Assembly: GCF_001039355.2 (NCBI RefSeq)
Contig: NW_019773625.1
Coordinates: forward strand, 1,490,775 to 1,554,774
Direction: 5' to 3'
Source: Lingula anatina
Taxonomy: Eukaryota; Brachiopoda; Lingulata; Lingulida; Lingulidae
DNA length: 64,000 nucleotides
A program made the translations under genes and the position numbers. The notes below the pieces were generated by a model. It saw nothing but the letters and a program-made list of their open reading frames with translations, made no database searches and was not told where the DNA came from. Position 1 is the first letter of the stretch, and each line of letters begins with the position of its first letter. Below are positions 1-12,403 of this stretch, in pieces.

Positions 1-1
1 G

Positions 2-1073
2 ACCAGTATGAACTACCACGGCGTTAAACAGCGCGGGACAAAAAGCATCCAGCTCCTTGCAGCTAGAGCTGCTGCCGTCAGAACGGTTCCTTCCGATGCT
101 TACAATATTGATATGCTTAATCTAAATGTAAGTGTAATTATAACAGTACACGAGCTGCGTTAAGCAGTGAGTTATATACTAGGAAATGCATAAAGCTCAT
201 TAGTTTAGCATGGTTCCTTTTCACATCTTTTACTTCTTCGCCCCATTTTGAAGGACTTAATTATAATGTAAGTTGTACTAGTACTTACGCTTTAGGGTTT
301 TACCCCCTTTCATAAGTTCGCCTTTAACTGTATCGACTTAATCAAAATTAATCCGGTTAATCTAGTGAGAGGACTCTCTTTAGCAATAGCCAAGCTATTC
401 ATTTTTAATTGTTTACATTTATCTTCCGAAATGGTGCAAAACAGTTAAGTCTATTATTGGAATACTTTTGTTATCTGATATTCTACTCTCATCTATTTTG
501 CTTTAAGACTTTTGCTTAAGTTATATTTCAAGATAAAGATCTCATTAATAACAGTATCATTACTCATCATTTTACCAAAAAAAAAAGTTGAAATCGAGGC
601 TGGTGTGACGTCATGATAATATGAGTACTATCGTTATCACAGCAACAAGTTAACGCTTTTGACATTGTTTTCGTTTTCATCTTTTTATTAAAATAAGGTA
701 TCATACTATCGAGCTACATGTACATAAAGACGTATTGCTTTAACAGAATTGATCTGATTTCTAGGTCACAATAAGGTCATCAGAGAGAACGCTGTATTGG
801 TGCCATGGTATCAAGTTGCCCTCTTTTCAAGGCGTACATCACGTGATAAAGGTGATACATGCTCACGTTTTCCGTTAAGCTGAAAATTTTGGTGGCGTTT
901 TAGACACACACACACACACACACATACACACAGAGAGAGAAAACAGATACAGTTGACTCTTTAATGTTTATATTAAACAGAAATCAATATCTGTTTCTTG
1001 GTTTCTGAACAACCAAATAAAAATGTACGGGAAAGATAGAATAATGCACTTAAATAATACAACTTGCTTAAAA

Positions 1074-1108
<35 letters not shown>

Positions 1109-4100
1109 GACATCTCGTATCTTTAGTACCCCAGCACTGCACAATTAAAAATAACGCCAAACAATGGACTTTTTTCTTTAATCCTTCAGTATGAGGCGAT
1201 TATCCCAGAGAAGCACAAGTGGCTGGTCCATCACATCTTCCTGTATGCTTGCTATCACAAGGTGGACGTAGACAAACACGACGGGGCGGCATGGCGGTGC
1301 TATTCACCAATTACGCCTCCTGAACTGCGGAACTGCTTCAAGGTTGTGTTTGCCTGGGACAAGGGCGGAGAGGTTTGTATGGGCAAGAACCTAGAAGCAG
1401 GAATAGCTACTACTCTGCTTGTACAATTGAAGCTTATTGTAATGGGTATATCGGCTAGCTCAAAAGATGTTTCAAATTTATTAGAGATCATTCCCAAATA
1501 CTATCGCACTAACTTTGGATCGAACTATCTCCAAGGGGATTCTCGCTTAATTGCAAGTTTGGGCGGCTTAGATGTCTGTCACACCTACTGAAGCTGATAG
1601 GGGGTAATTAACTATCGTTTAGCAGCTTTAGTAGGCGTACCAGACGTCTAAGCCACTTGAGCCGAAAGCAATTTAGCGAGAGACCCCGTGGAGATGGACC
1701 GATTCTGTTAGATCGACCTAGGGAGGGGAACCCAGTCTTAGTTAAATACCTTCAGCGGTTCGCCATGCAGCTTTTGAATTAAAATTTTGCACAGATTGTT
1801 TGGTGCGTAATTGCTGGTCAACATTAAAAACTTCAAAATTTGAAGTGAAACAGTTTTGATATTATCGTCAAATTGCATAACTGATCTTATTTTCTGAAGT
1901 TTTGTCCCTTTCAGGCATTCTACTTTCCCGAGCATGTGGGCTTTCCATTGGGAGACGACCAAGGCCCAACGTTTCTTATCATGGAAACCCATTACAATAA
2001 CCCATCTGGAGAAGAAAGTACGGAGAGAGAGAGGGAGAGAGAGAGGTCACACGTTAAAAAATAACGTAGATTATTTATATATTTCTTGGCATAAAATACC
2101 GTTTCATACATAGCAAAAATATAAACGGGCATATAACGAAAAACAGGAAAGGTAAATCATTACTCTTAACCATCTTAAATATTTTTCATATATGGAGACG
2201 TCCTGCTTTTGGTTGTTCATGCACATTCAAGACAAGAGAATTGGGAATAATAGCCATGCATTCTTCTGTTTAAAGTTAATCAAGAAACCTCAGGTTTGCG
2301 ACTAACTTTGATACCACGGCGGCGCCAGTACGATGCCGGTTTGATAGAAGCGGGTGTGACTCCAGTGAACATGCCGTTAATTATACCACACGGGCAACCC
2401 GAGTACAAAATCTGGGGATACTGCCCAGCGTCCTGCATTGCTAGGGTAAGGAAATAGTTTCCTTTTTCATTCAATGCAACCAGATGTCTTTGTTCAGTGA
2501 ACAGTGTCTTCAGTAACCAACACTTGAGGAGTTCTGCTTTTAAGTTAGCAGATCACACAATAAATAGAATTATTTGAGTGTCAGACCAAATACCTGACTA
2601 AATGTGCAAATCGCAAGTGTTTCTGTTATTATAAAAACAAAAAGTCTTATATTTTCCAAATACACCATCACTAGGATTTTGTATTTTTCCGATGTCCTGT
2701 CGGTGTACGGGTAGGAGAGAGGGTCAATAATGGATTGATTATTTATTTCTTTCTTTCTCTGTTAACTTCAGGGTATGGGAGAAGTGAAAGAAATCAGGGC
2801 TTTCGCCATAACCTTGCACAGTCATCTTTTAGCAACGAAAATGCACATTCGTCAATTCAGGGATGGTATAGAGCTCCCCTTTTTAGCAGCAGATGAAACT
2901 TATGACTTCGATTTCCAAGAAATTCGCCATCTTAAAAAGGAAGTGGTTATAAAAAAGGTAATGATTATACGTAAAAACTGCTTTTTCCGTGCCCTTAACT
3001 TTATATGTTTCCATTTATTTATTTATTTAACATTATGTGCTGTACATTTTATCGGATATTATGTAATGCATTTTATTGAATTGTACATGTAAATAGTAAA
3101 TTGAGCCTCTCTCTCTTTCTCAATAAATTCAATAGTTTTGAAGAGTTGCAATGTAATTTAAGATATTAAAAATGTTCTTGATAAATGCTGAAAGATTCAT
3201 GCCTCTACCTTAACAATCGTGTTTTTCGGTTTTTTTTCCTCAGAGGGCGACTCGCTGGTAACAATGTGTACGTATAACAGCACCAGAAGAGATAACCCCA
3301 CATGGGTAAGATACTGCTTTTTCTGTTCTAATATTATTTTTGGTACATTAGAGTACATTGCATCTGCATTTATTTTTAGTAATTTTTACAATTACAGAAT
3401 ACCATAATGCCGTGATAATTTTCCGCTATTCTAAAGTGAGCGCAGTTATTTACATCTCGTTTGTTACGTGCCTTGAATGCAATTTTTGATTCTTTTCCAC
3501 GAATTGATACAGAAAGTTTAAACTTTTTTATTACTGAGAAACAAAATTCAGTCACAACCCCTTCCAAAAAATTAAGTAAAAAAAAGGAGGAGTAGAAGGA
3601 AAAGAAAATGCATGATAATCCTTTAGGGGTGCCTTAGAATTCCGATGTTGTTTTATTTCCCCCTTTTATGTTATTTTATTTAACTGTTTGACTGTAGATT
3701 TCATATTACTGATACACTGTAAACATATGACTTTAATTCTAGTCATTTGTTGATGGTAAATTACCTTGGAATCTCTGAAACGCCTTCCCTGTCCACATGG
3801 AGTAATCTTATGCATGAATATCAGGTTTTTATTGCTTAATAATAATTTGTCAATTAAAATATTATTTCAGGGTGGTTTTAGCACAACCTCAGAAATGTGC
3901 CTGGGCTATGTCTTCTATTATCCAAGAATTGACCTCAGTAATTGCGAAACGTCGGTGGAAATGGACAAGTATTTTGATACCGTCGCAGAAAAATTGTAAG
4001 CCATTTTCTGTTGAAGTAGCTTTATTATTTGGTTTTTTAATCATGTAACATTTTACAACAATCGTTTTCTTACCAGTCAAGTTGATATCCGAGCGTGGTT

Positions 4101-5016
4101 TTCATGTTTTTTCTTTTCTTTTTTTTTTTCAGGAATATTACCGGAGATAAGGATAACCCTCTTTACCGAGTGTTGTTCCGGAGGTACATCAAACAGTTTT
4201 TGGATTTACCTGGAGGAGCAAAGACCCTTCAAGAGATGGAATATACAAGCCCCAGGGTTCAGAAATGCCAGGGACCAACATTTTTCGTGGTATGTTCAAA
4301 GGTTTCCCATTATTTCAATAAATGATACAATTAGCATAAGAAATTGAAAAAAATGATCGAGCGATTTTCTGCTAGATTGAGTTGTCATTATTTTTGTTTA
4401 ATTAAGGAAGTGGCAACAACTTTCTTGTCCCTTAACATGTTATCACTCCAAAACGTATTGACTGAACATGCTGGATATCAGGTAAACCTCTACATGTAAT
4501 ATAGAAAATATACCGACTGTTTATTTTTTGCTCAAGGTTGTTTTAACAAATGAACAGTAAAAGTCTACACAAAATGTCTCTTCACAGAATGATGCGGTAC
4601 CGCCATTGAACATCGCCAGCCCATACACACCACCAGCGGGAAGATGTACGGGGCCGAAAGTTCTCAATCACAATGACCAGATGAACGCTTTCAATGAAAC
4701 AGCTCCGTCCTATGAGTGGACATCTCCGTCTGGTGACAATACATTTGCATCTAATACTAATTTGGGAAAGATTGAGGACAATCAAACATCTGTATCAGAT
4801 CCTGGACAACAGAAAAATACATCTTCTTGGCACACGAGCGGTCCGCTTCGTCATGATATTGGATTTAACGTTGTCCTCATCATTCTTATCATATTAGCAA
4901 TATTCGGATTGTTTTACCGTTATAAAGACAACTTTAAGTCCTTTGTCAGTACCCAGTGGCAAAAATACCGGAGAGTTTCGTATTCTCTTGTTATGAATAC
5001 AGACACAGTGGCATAA
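2..5016 (+). CDS. MOXD1/DBH-like copper type II monooxygenase, 3' part (11 exons)
   Basis: Exons join in phase: 2-127, 765-851, 1190-1372, 1915-2017, 2285-2445, 2772-2957, 3246-3305, 3871-3995, 4133-4289, 4407-4481, 4588-5016 (TAA). The start lies upstream of the window. The translation follows the MOXD1/dopamine beta-hydroxylase family from end to end. It has a 'TLYWCHGIKLP' block and 'LVHHIFLYAC' with the paired copper-H histidines. 'METHYNNP' supplies another histidine, 'LHSHL' the copper-M H-x-H pair, and 'SEMCLGYVFYYPRIDL' the methionine ligand. All expected copper ligands seem present, so it should be catalytic: ascorbate-dependent hydroxylation, substrate unknown. The C-terminus ends in a hydrophobic helix ('VVLIILIILAIFGLFY') followed by a basic tail, as in membrane-bound MOXD1, so it is probably an ER/secretory-pathway type I membrane protein. 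The exon at 3246 uses an unusual acceptor (cagAG) that keeps phase. MOXD1 fits better than DBH ('DFDFQEI', 'YYPRI'). Confidence 0.9.
1519..1706. mobile_element. palindromic MITE in MOXD1-like intron
   Basis: The arms are inverted copies. 'tctccaaggggattctcgct' on the left matches the reverse complement of the sequence near 1670-1700. The inner arms 1564-1597 and 1624-1658 read 'ggcttagatgtctg' and 'cagacgtctaagcc'. A related copy lies at 47765-47950. It sits within the intron between the exons ending at 1372 and starting at 1915. Confidence 0.6.
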
Positions 5017-5154
5017 ATGTAAGATAGCAATGTATTATGTTAAGATACGCCCCATCAGGATGAGCTGATCAGGGTGTAATTTTCATTTTATAATTTATAT
5101 CAATTTATTCGTATAATATTTAATGGTTAGGAACACAAAGGAAAGGGTTACAGG

Positions 5155-5617
5155 CGTACCATGAAAATCTGACTCCCCTAAAATGTGACTCCCCAGTCAG
5201 ATTTCACCTTCAAACTAACAAAAAGTGCCAATGTGTCCTCCGTTATGCATACTACAAGATCATAGTCATTTACTCAAATAAAATGAGATCACAGTCATAT
5301 ACTCAAAATAAAATAAGATTTATGAAGTTTTGTGGAGGGGGAGTCAAATTTTCATGGGGGAGTCAGATTTTCATTATGTGCACATTTTTAATTTTCTTAT
5401 TTTTTCATGAAAATTTTCACCTGCAAACTACAAAAAAGTGTCAATGTATTCTCCATTTTCCATACTACAAGATCACAGTCATATACTCAAAATAAAATAA
5501 GTTTTATGAAGTTTTGTGGAGGGGGAGTCAAAATTTCATGGGGGGAGTCAGATTTTCATTATGAAAATCTGACTGGGGGAGTCAAATTTTCATGGGAGTC
5601 AGATTTTCATGTTACAC
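5155..5617. mobile_element. 'GGGAGTCAGATTTTCATG' inverted-repeat element, copy 1
   Basis: It begins with 'catgaaaatctgactcccc' and ends with the inverse 'ggggagtcaaattttcatg' type motif. The terminal motif is repeated several times inside, with internal direct repeats of 'caaaataaaataag'. A second copy lies at 59164-59851. No coding capacity is visible; this looks like a non-autonomous DNA transposon or a decayed tandem derivative. Confidence 0.6.
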
Positions 5618-5681
5618 CGGTACACGTTGCTTAATATTTCACAATGAAAGATTCAACCAAAGATTACGACAAAAACTTACT

Positions 5682-5824
5682 TATTATACCCTCTACCAGG
5701 GTGGCAGATATTATAGGGAAATTTTGAAAAAGTCAGAGAATGAAATGACTATTTATCTAAAGTCATATCTGTGAATATCTTGTGAAAAATCAATCTGTCG
5801 CCCTGGTAGAGGGTAGAATAAGTA
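5682..5824. mobile_element. short MITE with 'TACCCTCTACCAGGG' terminal inverted repeats
   Basis: 'ttattataccctctaccagg' at the left is matched by the inverse 'cctggtagagggtagaataa' at the right. The inverted arms also include 'ggcagat' and 'atctgtcgcc'. About 140 bp, non-coding. Confidence 0.7.
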
Positions 5825-6204
5825 TGAAATTGAAAATGTCTGCAAGTCGTATTTTTATGTCTACCGCTAGGAATTTCTTGTATATTTATCGTTAATTAAA
5901 TGTTAAGTACATACTGCAGTTCAGTATACTGGTACACGCGTGAGCAGTGTTTATAGTCAATGCGTTGTCTAAATGATAGCAAAAAAAATGGGTATCATCC
6001 TTTTAACCACATCATACTGGAGTCACAGTGAGTAATATCGATAAGTGGAAATTATCAGCGTACAGAGTTTTCAATCTTGAAGTTCAACCCACTTCACGCG
6101 GATTCGCGCATTTTTTCTCGTCTCGAAGTCTATAGTCTCGTATGATGCACAGCCGTCAGCTTCTTTTTCTGCTGTTTCGAATACACAGATAAGCATACTA
6201 GTAA

Positions 6205-6275
6205 CACGTCTATGGTCTAGTGGTTAGAATTCCTGGTCTTAACCCAGGCGGCCAGGGTATAGTTCGATAGTATTG
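6205..6275 (+). pseudogene. tRNA-Glu-like pseudogene
   Basis: The A-box region 'tatggtctagtggttag' and the anticodon arm resemble the tRNA-Glu at 6405. The anticodon loop reads 'tcttaac', the T arm is disrupted ('gccagggtatagttcgata') and no 3' acceptor strand pairs with the 5' end. It is a degenerate member of the same repeat unit. Confidence 0.7.
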
Positions 6276-6404
6276 TAATATGTTAGGTAGAAAAATTAAG
6301 GGAGGAACATCACAAAAGTGTGTTTTCGTCATCTTCTCTCTTGTCTCTTGAGTTGAAATTATCCCAGGCATGAAAATCCAATAATAAACAGGTAGAACAT
6401 GCAG

Positions 6405-6476
6405 TCCGGTATGGTCTAGTGGCTAGGATTCCTGGTTTTCACCCAGGCGGCCCGGGTTCGATTCCCGGTACCGGAA
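6405..6476 (+). tRNA. tRNA-Glu (anticodon UUC)
   Basis: The acceptor stem 'tccggta'/'taccgga' pairs perfectly. The anticodon arm is cctgg-ttTTCac-ccagg, giving anticodon TTC. The T arm ccggg-ttcgatt-cccgg is perfect. A-box (tggtctagtggc) and B-box (ggttcgattcc) promoters are intact, the discriminator is A, and a T5 Pol III terminator follows at 6481-6485. All helices are intact, so it is likely functional. Confidence 0.92.
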
Positions 6477-7406
6477 GATGTTTTTAGTCTGTATGTGAAA
6501 TTCACGCCAAAGTAGTCGACGGTGTAACGTCATTTTGACCAGCCAACAAAAGGACGTTGGTATCAAGTATTATTTCAAAATCAAGTTTTATCTCTAATCA
6601 GTATATATTGGATTTGATAATGATGCAAATTTAAAAGAAGAAAAAAAGAAACGGTATACCGGTATATTAAAAGTAGCCCGCGAAAAAGATTTTCCCTCGG
6701 AAAACTCTCAAATACTGGGAACAACCTCTGTTACTTTTTCCTGACACTTGTCATAACTCTGAGACAATCTTGGGGAAATAAAGTTCTTTTAAGTCCGCCA
6801 TCACTTCCATAATAACCTTTACCTACATGAACATGTAAGTACAGTTTTACGTGCAGATACTAAGTACTAATACACTGTACCTATACAACAAATAACATGA
6901 GATTTTATCAAAGAATCACTCAGCTGTCTAAAATCTATTGATCAGAACTAAGCTGTCAACAATACGGATAACGGTAAATGTCGCGTATAAAACGGATCTG
7001 TCTCCGGGGTAACAACTATGTGACCAAGTAATAAAGAATGGTATGGTATGATAAGGATGATATATGACGTCAGCGACCTCTAAGCAATAAGTGTTTGCAT
7101 GCGGCAATGCAGTTCAGCAAAGGTCTTCATCATACTTCTAAACTGAACAGGGTAACTCGTGCGATGCGCTACACCTCGAACAGGTACAATAGGCATAATT
7201 AACAGTGATTTATTGCTGAGACGTTATTGGTTGAGGTGAGCTAAACAAATACTAGCTTCCCTTTTAAGATCCGGGTGTAAATTTTATGGGAATTTCTACA
7301 GGGGAGTGCCCAGTGTATACGTACACGGCATAAGATCAGGAGGCGAGAGCTACAGTTATTTAGTACATATTGGCAGAGAAACAGTCTCAGCAGTTGGTTG
7401 TGGATC

Positions 7407-10400
7407 ATGCGGGCGTTGCTGTCTATTTTAGGTGAGCTGATATTACTCGTTCTAGTACTCTGGTATAAGTGAATGAGTGCTGGAGTACGTCAAAACGCTC
7501 GGGCCTGCTAGGCACGTGAGAAAGTAGGTGTGGCGGGTGAGGAGTGACATATTACGAGTATCACTCTGAATGAAATAACCGAGAGATCGTGATTTCACAG
7601 CAGTATTGTCCAGTTGATTCCGCGAGGTCTTTATAGTACTTCCTGGTGTAAATGCTGTCCTGGTGTCTCACTGCTGCACTTTATATGAGATGTAAACAGT
7701 GATCGTTATACAATATATTACAGCATGTCTGAGCAGTGACCTATATTGTATAAATTGACAGTTGTCTGTACTAAAATAGGTCACGGCCCGATTTACATTG
7801 GTCCTGGTGAGGATCTTTTTAATTTTCACGTATCGTTTATAAAAATTTAGAGCAAATGCTACATGTAATAACATGGAATGTCATATAGAACACATATCCT
7901 TACACGCACGTATACCCTTCTATTGGAGGTGGGTGTCGGTTCGATGTGCACATTCCACACATTCTATATGTTTATTTAATTGGACTGTTTAACCATAGGG
8001 TCTTTTATCAAGTTGATTTTTACAGGCGGGTTCCTGTAACGTGTGCAATTATGGTGGGGGTTACTCACATAGACTATACTACAAGTACAAACAGTGTGTA
8101 CATGTACCTACATATGTTACGTGACCGAGGCGATATACGATTTATTCGGTTTTAGGGTTGTTTTTCTAGGTGAAATGTGTAAATCATTACATGTAGATAC
8201 CGGGTACTTATGTGGTATTATTACCATTCTTTTTTCAACCATTGAACGCTCTTGAAAAAAGAATGGTATTATTACCATTCTTTTTTCAAGAGCGTTCAAT
8301 GGTTGATTATGTAAAAGCCAATGACAAAGTCGTAAAAAAGTACTGTAACAATTTTGGTGGCAGTTTTAAAGTTTGAAATACATGTTGGGCATTCACTCGT
8401 ATCAACTGCATTCACAAAGAAAAATGCAATCCGTATGACGGTTGAAAGCCGTTTCACCATCAATCATAATTAAAATAGCATACTGCAGTACAAGAAGGAT
8501 ACGTCTGTTAAAGTATTTTACTACAACTTATTGATTCAAATAAATCTTGCAATGCCTGAAAGTCCTACTGTATTCGTTAAAATACATAAATTCTATAACA
8601 TTCGTCATTCTTTTTATGCACACATTTCCTCCTTAATATATATTTTTTTTATTTTAGGCCCTATTTAGAATTATTTATTTCTAAAGCAAGTGTTGTTTCA
8701 GTTATTGTCCAGTTGACTAGTGCCAGCAAGATTGATATTGGTGGTACGTCATGGATAAAGGATGTTTTGCTGACTCATTTCTCGTTCACGCGACATCCCG
8801 ACGTGAACGTGACTGCAAAGACGGCGGCCCAGCTTTTTATTCAAAATGAGTTTAAGGCGTACGGATTAGAAGTTCTTACGAACTCTTTTCCAACAACCAG
8901 ATCTGACGTAAGAACTATTGATTACATGTGGTAATATTAATGTTAAGAAAAAAGAAAATCAGTTTAACTTGGCGTTAATTCGGTTTGTCTTAATAAGTGC
9001 ACCTGTCTCTGAACATTTCCTATAATCAATTAGAAAATTATTGAAATTGCATCGGGAATAATTACAAGGACTTATTTGAAAAAAGAAATCAAAGTAATGT
9101 ACTTTCTAGTGGGCTAGTGGTTCAGTAATCTACTTAAAAGATGCAATTTAAGTACTGATACATTTGCGAAAAGCTATGCAGTATTCCTAACCATATTCAG
9201 ATAAAAAGTCTTCCGCTCTGGATGGTTATTTAACCAGAGAAAAGGAATTTGAAAACCACTACATAACTAAATTTTTTCAATTTCATCTTTTTCCTCTTCA
9301 TTTTTTTTTCAAAATGTAGGTGACGGGATATAATTATATTGGCGTAAAACGCGGTTTGCGCTATGGGACAGCAGACGACAGGCCAGTCATGCTTCTTGCC
9401 CACTACGATACCGTCAGCACAACAGAAGGTAACACCTAAGGCTGCGTTCACATGGAAAATCTATTTTCTAAAAATCTAAAAATCTATTTTCGGTATCTTG
9501 TGATCACGGTCTGTGCCCTGGATACCCCGCGGCGTAAGTACTGGCAGCGCCGAGAATTAATTACAGCTTTGGAAGTAACTGGCTCGCGCTGCCAGTAATT
9601 ACGCCGTTGGGTATTCAGGGCACAGACCGTGATCACAAGATACCGCAAATAGATTTTTAGATTTTTAGAAAATAGATTTTCCATGTGAACGGTCCCTTAA
9701 GGCCCTTTTCATAACGAGCGTTATACTTCAGCGATTCAATCTGTACCTGTACGTTTTGTAACCGTGGACGCTTTGTTTAGATTACTCTTGTAGCCTACGT
9801 AATATACGTAATTAACTTAATGATTAATTTTCAATTAAATTTTGTTATATTTGAATATTTGTTTTAACAACCCAGGGGTGGACGACAACGGCTCGGGGAT
9901 AACTGCTTTACTTCAGGCGGCTAAAGCTCTGACGTCAACAGGGTGCACCTTTAATTACACTCTGATGTTTGCTGCAGTCGACTTCGAAGAAGGGATTGAT
10001 TTGGATAATGACAGTGAGTAGTATTTCAAAATAAATTGTATACGACTTACAACTGCATAAACGTCGATTGTATTTTGCAACATACCATACCTGTATGCAG
10101 CAGTAAGGTCTATCGCATATACATGTAACCCTTGCTTATATTGTTTTAAGAAATGAAGGCGCGCGCGCACACACACACACACGCACGCTTATGCCTTCAT
10201 ATGATATGCATTTTCATCACAGTAATAAATGATACCAAACCACTCATATCAATCCAAAATTATATTAATTGGTTTCTAACATTGACTCAATACGGCCTAA
10301 ACTCACTAATACCTTCATTTAACAAATAAAATGTTTTTGAAAAGCAAAAAGTTCTGGTTTGAAATGATTAAAATCGATTTTTCAAGCCAATCAACAGTTC

Positions 10401-11463
10401 AGCTGCAGTGGTTTGTGTGGAAGCAAGTTCTTGGTAGATGACTGGCTGCCCAAGTGGTTTCAGAACGTCAGCGCCCTTGACCAAAACAACAACCCAACGT
10501 TTCAAGGCGCCATTGTTTTAGAGACTATTTTGCATATCAATATGACCAATGACAGCCAAATCGTCCCAGGCGCTTACAGACCGGTAAGTGTATATCTCTG
10601 TGAACTTGCAAATGAAACAATAGCTCAACAGAAAATGTTTCTTCATTTGTCTTTACACAACGCTAAACAAACCCCCGCAAACAGAAGCGGGCAGATTAAT
10701 ATAAAAACAACGCTTTCAGGGTAACCAACCTCCACAAATGGCGCTTAATTTCTATTGCAGTACTTCCCTGACGTCTACACCAGAATCGAGGCCAGGGGAC
10801 GGAGGGGAGACTTTATCGCAGCCATGGGTCGAGAGGGTCAACCTGAGATGGCTTTGCTGGACGCATTCACGGCCAGTTGGAAAGCTCAAAGCGCGTCACC
10901 GGAATTTGACGTGGAGAGGTTTAACATGCCGTACATTCAAAACCTTACATATGACCTGGCATGGAATACTTATCGCGACTTGGTTCGCAGTGACCACTTG
11001 AGGTTTTGGCTGGGCGGGCTCCCGGCCATTTGGATAACGGATACAGGTGGGATATTTTGAATTGTATTAAATGTATCTTTTAACCATTAGACTTATCCAG
11101 ACGTGAATTTACAAGTTCACTCCCAACTGCTTAAAAACAATCAGAAGCAATCCAAATACCTTGCTTCGTCTTGCGCGAGGTTTCCGTTTAAATGAGTTTC
11201 TAAATGTAATTACTGAGCTAGTTTAATGAAAGATATTGCGTCATGTAAAAATCTCTTCAGTTGGCCAAAATGGTTATTTGTAACGCCATTAACTTATATA
11301 TTTCATACCAGCCAACTTCCGAGGTTCCATGAGAACATGCTACCACAGCCCATGCGACAACCGTCACCTAGCAACCGAGCAGAGCTTGGACTTCCTCGGG
11401 AAATCTACACAGTCATTGGTGGATGCACTTGCAGCGCTGGCTGAGTTCAATGTCTGTAAGTAA
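7407..11463 (+). CDS. secreted M28-family zinc metallo-exopeptidase (7 exons)
   Basis: Proposed exons: 7407-7431, 8702-8907, 9320-9428, 9876-10017, 10409-10583, 10761-11046, 11312-11463 (ends FNVCK, TAA). The start ATG opens a hydrophobic run (MRALLSILVIVQLTSAS) that looks like a signal peptide split by the first intron. Zinc-ligand motifs appear in family order: 'LLAHYDTV' (His), 'GVDDNGSG' (bridging Asp), 'DFEEG' (catalytic and liganding Glu), 'VLETI' (likely third acidic ligand) and 'CYHSPCD' (last His). This predicts a co-catalytic dizinc aminopeptidase or carboxypeptidase; substrate is unknown. The exon 4/5 junction is the weak point: the best donor (GTGAGT after 10013) breaks phase. A GTAGTA donor after 10017 joined to 10409 restores 'DSDGLCGSKF', which fits the family. 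Confidence 0.85.
8223..8304. repeat. perfect 32-bp hairpin with partial direct repeat in M28 intron 1
   Basis: Arms 8237-8268 and 8273-8304 are exact reverse complements around a 4-nt loop (ttat). The arm start 'accattcttttttc' also occurs just before, at 8223-8236. The layout is typical of a template-switch origin. Confidence 0.85.
9440..9697. mobile_element. MITE with long inverted repeats in M28 intron 3
   Basis: 'gttcacatggaaaatctatt' near the start is mirrored by 'aatagattttccatgtgaac' near the end. The arms continue through 'tatcttgtgatcacggtctg' and its inverse, so roughly 90 bp pair on each side with few differences. The flanks share TAAGG, a likely target-site duplication. Non-coding. 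Confidence 0.8.
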
Positions 11464-12027
11464 ATGTAATACGCACGATGGTTTTGCAAATACTGGTACA
11501 ACTGTAACGTTAATTAGTCGAAACTTAAGTTAGGTCAACACCTACACCCACAACAATTACAGAATCCGCAGCAGGTATGGTAGTCTCGGTTTGTGATCTG
11601 TTAGAGAAAGATTACGTCTAAAGCTACTAGGGGGGGTTCCACCTCTAGCCCTGCCTAGCTGCGCCGCGAGTAAATTAAAATTGGCAAATTGTAGATTTAG
11701 CAAGAGGGCAAGATATTCCCTCGTTCCGAAGCAGGTGACTGCAGTTGCTTCATATCATTCATTTGTTGTTGTACGTACATGTAATACCTCAATCGCTCTT
11801 TCTCTCTCATATTTTTGTAAGAACTTCTGTCCGGAACATCATTCTGTAATTAAGTTCAGACCCGTAGCCAGCAATTTCAAAAGGAAGGATTCTTTTTCTG
11901 AAAAAATGGACCATTTACCATGAAAGCTTCATGTACCTAGATAAAACTGAACTCTGAGGGGACCTTTTCCCAGCAAAAGGGGGAGGGGGTTCTTTCGACC
12001 CCCCGAACTCCGCCTCCCGGCTATGGA

Positions 12028-12339
12028 CCTGGGCCCGGTTGCACCAACCGGTCGTAAGTGAGGCGTAGCAGTTGCGCCGGCGTAAACCGGGCGCAACTCT
12101 CTACGCCCGAGTAAAGCCAGTTGCACCAAACTAGAATAGTGTTTACGTCGGTCTAAACTTAGTCGTAAATTTACGCCTGCCAGCTAGGTGGTGTAAGTCG
12201 GTCGTAGCTCGTTGTCCACTATGGCTAGGCAAGCACAGAGAGAGTTTGATGACAATTATCGTAGTTAACGTAGAAAATGTGGGTTGTTATTTGTTAGTTT
12301 CTTACTCAAAACTTCCGTCTGTGTAGCATGGTTTAAAAC

Positions 12340-12403
<64 letters not shown>

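Larger units (their letters stand above)
5017..7406. other. intergenic region between the monooxygenase and M28 peptidase genes
   Basis: No protein gene is seen. The region holds two short inverted-repeat elements (5155-5617 and 5682-5824), a tRNA-Glu-like pseudogene (about 6205) and an apparently intact tRNA-Glu (6405-6476). The part from 6480 to 7406 shows nothing recognisable and should contain the M28 gene promoter. Confidence 0.6.
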
